In this document: piece by piece, positions 61,194-64,000 of the stretch
How the letters are laid out: every line of letters begins with the position of its first letter
How positions within the stretch are numbered: the stretch's first letter is position 1
DNA from: Prevotella sp. E2-28
GTDB lineage: Bacteria > Bacteroidota > Bacteroidia > Bacteroidales > Bacteroidaceae
NCBI RefSeq assembly: GCF_022024055.1
Contig: NZ_CP091788.1
Location: forward strand, 2,418,001-2,482,000
Direction: 5' to 3'
DNA length: 64,000 nucleotides
Program-made: the position numbers and the translations under genes
Notes under the pieces: model-generated
Database searches by the model: none
Seen by the model: only the letters and a program-made list of their open reading frames with translations
Told to the model about the DNA's origin: nothing

Positions 61194-62232
61194 GACCACC
61201 ATAAGACGAGAGACCAACATGGAAATGTTGCGAATTGGCGCTATCATGCTGATATCACTCATGCATGGCATCAAAAGTGCCTATGGTAGTCCCAATGCCC
61301 TGAACGATATTGCCCATTTCGCCATTAACACAGTTGGCAATATGGGAGTTACCGTCTTCGTTTTATTATCTGGTTTCTATAGCATCCACTTTCGTTTGTC
61401 AAAGCTAATCAAACTTTGGCTTACTGTACTGTCCTATTCGCTTATCATTTTTGGTGTAGATCTTTGGCTGTCAGAAACGCCTTTAACCACCAAGGAGTTT
61501 ATCAAAGGGCTCTATACTGCACTGACTCCCATTACCTCTGGCACATGGTGGTTTATTTCCTCCTATTTCATTGTGTTCCTTCTTTCACCATTACTCAACC
61601 TGGCTGCAGAAAAGATGAAGAAGCAACAATTCCAATATCTTTTGGTTGTGTTGCTGCTCATATACTCCCTATCACCAACTTTCCTGCTACACCCCATGTC
61701 AGATAACCTTTATGGGAAATGTACAGAGAACATGATTTTAGCCTATCTCATAGGACGTTACTTAGCCTTACATGGTATTCCCGATATTCTAACACGCCGT
61801 GCAGGATGGATTTTCGTAGGTTGTACAACATTTATCTTCTGTTTTAACTACATGATGAGCAGTCCCTTTTTTATGTCAAAGGACAACAATCTTTTCATCA
61901 TCATTGGTGCAACCAGCCTTTTCATCCTGTTCCGAAAGATGAATACCGATTGGGGAATATTCAATAGCATTGTATTAAAAGGGGCTACATATGCATTCCC
62001 CCTCTATCTTCTTAACTGGTGGCTCATCGGATTAATAGAGCCCACCTATGCTCCGCTGGCAAACGAGAATCTATTCCTGATATATTTCTTCGTATCACAA
62101 CTGGCTATTATCCTTATCACAATAATAACAGAATCATTGCGCCGACTACTGTTAGACTATCCAACCAACCTATTGGGCAATTATGTCGACCGTAAATTCA
62201 GCGGTGCGCTAAGCAACATATTGACCTTATGA
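61183..62232 (+). CDS. Acyltransferase 3 family membrane protein
   Basis: A 349-residue integral membrane protein with about 10 helices. It starts RRETNMEMLRIGAIMLISLM, the typical Acyl_transf_3 opening (R/H near residues 20-30: SLMHGIKSA), with GTWWFISSYFIVFLLSPLLN in the middle. It likely adds O-acetyl or another acyl group to the polysaccharide. Overlaps the previous gene by 11 bases and the next by four. Confidence 0.88.
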   Translation: MKNKTTIRRETNMEMLRIGAIMLISLMHGIKSAYGSPNALNDIAHFAINTVGNMGVTVFVLLSGFYSIHFRLSKLIKLWLTVLSYSLIIFGVDLWLSETPLTTKEFIKGLYTALTPITSGTWWFISSYFIVFLLSPLLNLAAEKMKKQQFQYLLVVLLLIYSLSPTFLLHPMSDNLYGKCTENMILAYLIGRYLALHGIPDILTRRAGWIFVGCTTFIFCFNYMMSSPFFMSKDNNLFIIIGATSLFILFRKMNTDWGIFNSIVLKGATYAFPLYLLNWWLIGLIEPTYAPLANENLFLIYFFVSQLAIILITIITESLRRLLLDYPTNLLGNYVDRKFSGALSNILTL

Positions 62233-63416
62233 AAATAGCCATCCTCACCTCTGGAATCCTACCCATTCCTGCCGTACAGGGAGGAGCTGTAGAGAACCTC
62301 GTTGACTTCTATCTGGAGTACAACAACAGGCATCGTCTGCATGATATCACCGTCTATAGCGTAGAAAGTGCACAGGCCTATAATCATCCAGCCCTTCTTT
62401 CAGAAGTAAATCACTACAAATTCATTGATATAAATAGTCTAAAAGCTAAAATAAGGCGGAAACTTTACGAAGTCAGGCACAAGCACGATTACTACAACCA
62501 CTTTATAGAGTACTACTTTGAAGAGGCATGGAAATTACTCTGCAAGGAGAAGTATGACTGTATCATCTTGGAGAACAGACCTGGCTATGCGCTCAAGATC
62601 TCACAGCGCACTTCTACGCCCATTGTGTTACATCTGCACAATGACTTACTCAATGCCACCATTCCCCATAATAAGGATATATATAGAAGTCTCAGTCGTA
62701 TTCTCACGGTATCAGACTATATAAAAGGGCGTGTAGAAACCATTGCACCTCATCCAAAGGTACAGACGGTCTATAACGGAATTGATTTAGAAAGATTCTC
62801 GCCACAGACAAATGAAGTAATTGAGCGTTCTACACTCGGACTTAGACCTGACGACTTCGTGTTGGTTTTCAGTGGGCGCATCAATTCAGCCAAAGGAACT
62901 TCCGAGTTAATTGAAGCAATGCTCTTATTAATAGACCATCCTCATCTTAAACTTCTTGTATTAGGTAGTTCCTTCTTTGGTGATGCCACCACAGACAATG
63001 ATTTTGTGCGTAAGCTCAAGCAAATGGCTCTGCCAATTAAGGACAGACTAATATTTACGGGCTTCATTCCCTATGACAAGATGCCTGGCTATTTAAAATT
63101 AGCTGACTTAGCAGTTATTCCGTCAATATGGAACGATCCGTTCCCAACTACAGTACTTGAAGCCCAAGCTATGGGCTTACCCATCGTTACGACAGACCGC
63201 GGTGGTATTCCTGAGGAAGTGACAGCCGAAAATGCCATCATCGTTCCTATTGGCAATGATTTTCCTGCACGCTTAGCTTCAGTCATACTTCAACTCAGTG
63301 AGCAACCTGCACAATGCAAAGCAATGGCAACGGCTTCGCTAATTCAGGCAGAAAAGTTTGACAAGCAACGTTTTTCTGAAGATTTCTTCAACGCCTTAAA
63401 AGATTTGAACGCATGA
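62229..63416 (+). CDS. Glycosyltransferase family 4
   Basis: A 395-residue GT-B retaining glycosyltransferase. The acceptor-binding loop GILPIPAVQGGAVENLVD is at the N-terminus, the hinge segment TVYNGIDLERFSP near 183-195, LVFSGRINSAKGTSELIEAM near 215, and the donor-binding EX7E region FPTTVLEAQAMGLPIVTTDR near 310. It works in the cytoplasm on a nucleotide sugar. The ATG overlaps the previous stop (ATGA). Confidence 0.92.
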   Translation: MKIAILTSGILPIPAVQGGAVENLVDFYLEYNNRHRLHDITVYSVESAQAYNHPALLSEVNHYKFIDINSLKAKIRRKLYEVRHKHDYYNHFIEYYFEEAWKLLCKEKYDCIILENRPGYALKISQRTSTPIVLHLHNDLLNATIPHNKDIYRSLSRILTVSDYIKGRVETIAPHPKVQTVYNGIDLERFSPQTNEVIERSTLGLRPDDFVLVFSGRINSAKGTSELIEAMLLLIDHPHLKLLVLGSSFFGDATTDNDFVRKLKQMALPIKDRLIFTGFIPYDKMPGYLKLADLAVIPSIWNDPFPTTVLEAQAMGLPIVTTDRGGIPEEVTAENAIIVPIGNDFPARLASVILQLSEQPAQCKAMATASLIQAEKFDKQRFSEDFFNALKDLNA

Positions 63417-64000
63417 GTAATAGAGTGAGTCGCAGTGTCATGAACGTCAAGGTAGGCATGTTTTTCTACATGCTCACCTTCCTATTTGCATTCTTCTCCC
63501 GTAAGATATTCCTTGACTGCCTGGGAGCAGAATTCATGGGACTGACAGGCGTACTCCAGAATATCCTCAGCTATCTCAACGTAGCAGAACTTGGAATCGG
63601 CACTAGTATAACATTTTTTCTATATAAGCCACTGCAACAGGAAGATCAACAGAAAACCTGCGAAATCATGTCTGTGTTGGCATACTTATATAGATGTATC
63701 GGATGGAGTATCGGTGCCATCGGTGTGGTTATTAGCCTTTCATTCCCGTTCTTCTTCGATGGACTTTCATTCCAACTGCCCCTCATATACTTCGCATTCT
63801 ATTCTTTCCTTGCGACGTCAATGGTGGGCTATCTCATCAACTACCGCCAGCTGTTAGTTACAGCCAATCAGAAACAATATGTAGTGAATGGCTATTTCCA
63901 AACGATTAGCATCCTACAGAGTCTTACCCAGATAATCTTGGCTTATCTTTATCAGAACCTCTATCTTTGGGTGATTGTCGGTCTGTTTTACACTGTCATT
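63413..64000 (+). CDS. Polysaccharide flippase (Wzx-like), partial
   Basis: The frame opens with ATG at 63413 overlapping the GT4 stop (ATGA) and runs 196 codons to the window edge without a stop. It starts MSNRVSRSVMNVKVGMFFYM and has at least four hydrophobic helices (LTFLFAFFSRKIFL, LGIGTSITFFLY, IGWSIGAIGVVISLSFPFFF, LPLIYFAFYSFLATSMVGYL). The LGAEFMGLTGVLQNILSYLN segment resembles the N-terminal region of MOP-superfamily polysaccharide exporters. It would flip lipid-linked repeat units for the upstream polymerase. The 3' part is outside the window. Confidence 0.85.
   Translation, partial: MSNRVSRSVMNVKVGMFFYMLTFLFAFFSRKIFLDCLGAEFMGLTGVLQNILSYLNVAELGIGTSITFFLYKPLQQEDQQKTCEIMSVLAYLYRCIGWSIGAIGVVISLSFPFFFDGLSFQLPLIYFAFYSFLATSMVGYLINYRQLLVTANQKQYVVNGYFQTISILQSLTQIILAYLYQNLYLWVIVGLFYTVI

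Overview
The window comes from a member of the Bacteroidota, most likely a Prevotellaceae species from gut or rumen (Prevotella, Segatella or Xylanibacter type). The evidence is the recurring Bacteroidota -7 promoter box TAnnTTTG upstream of at least 25 genes, the near absence of Shine-Dalgarno sequences, a type IX secretion (T9SS) plug protein and a secreted protease ending in a T9SS-type sorting tail, a Bacteroidota-length SecA (1124 residues), a TonB-dependent receptor, a LruC-domain lipoprotein, and the methylmalonyl-CoA branch used to make propionate. The genus call is inference. I saw no rRNA, tRNA, insertion sequence, prophage or CRISPR array.

Layout. 0-10.6 kb is envelope biogenesis: a TPR protein, the T9SS plug protein, a minus-strand block (outer-membrane protein, LptC, GldE/CorC-like protein, PpiD/SurA-like chaperone), then an Lnb-like membrane protein overlapping a phosphatase-fold protein that has lost most of its catalytic residues. 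10.6-17 kb is core information processing: secA, an ABC ATPase, an HU-family protein, a 29-residue basic protein and RNase G. 17-34.6 kb mixes secreted or surface proteins (large metalloprotease, TonB receptor, LruC lipoprotein) with housekeeping enzymes (hybrid histidine kinase, EEP hydrolase, AlaX-like editing protein, inositol monophosphatase, Maf, KdsC, DUF2520, nitroreductase). 34.7-37.4 kb is the methylmalonyl-CoA cluster, including an easily missed 50-residue gene. 37.4-42.2 kb is a glycogen-branching operon led by a secreted MORN-repeat protein. 42.3-51.3 kb holds kdsB, a DnaJ-like protein, 5'-nucleotidase, NudC, an orphan rfbC, an HU/SPOR membrane protein, an FHA protein and xylulokinase. 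From 51.5 kb to the right edge runs an exopolysaccharide locus: a lone response regulator, a sugar-phosphate transferase with a receiver-like N-terminus, a half-size TolC-like protein, a Wzz/Wzc-like co-polymerase, a Wzy-like polymerase, four glycosyltransferases, an acyltransferase and a flippase cut by the window end.

Most unusual points. (1) The exopolysaccharide locus starts with a receiver-only protein next to an initiating transferase fused to a degenerate receiver domain, and a half-length TolC-like protein sits where an OPX/Wza exporter is expected; this is my best candidate for an undescribed system. (2) The same four-unit array of 21-bp repeats occurs in two intergenic regions 17 kb apart in opposite orientation. 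(3) Several genes have the -7 box 0-6 bases from the start codon, which implies leaderless mRNAs, two of them starting with GUG. (4) There are probable pseudoenzymes: the alkaline-phosphatase-like protein at 8958-10544 and a glycosyltransferase with DxD changed to DxG at 58801-60012. (5) The large protease has a metzincin-like zinc motif whose third histidine is displaced by one residue.
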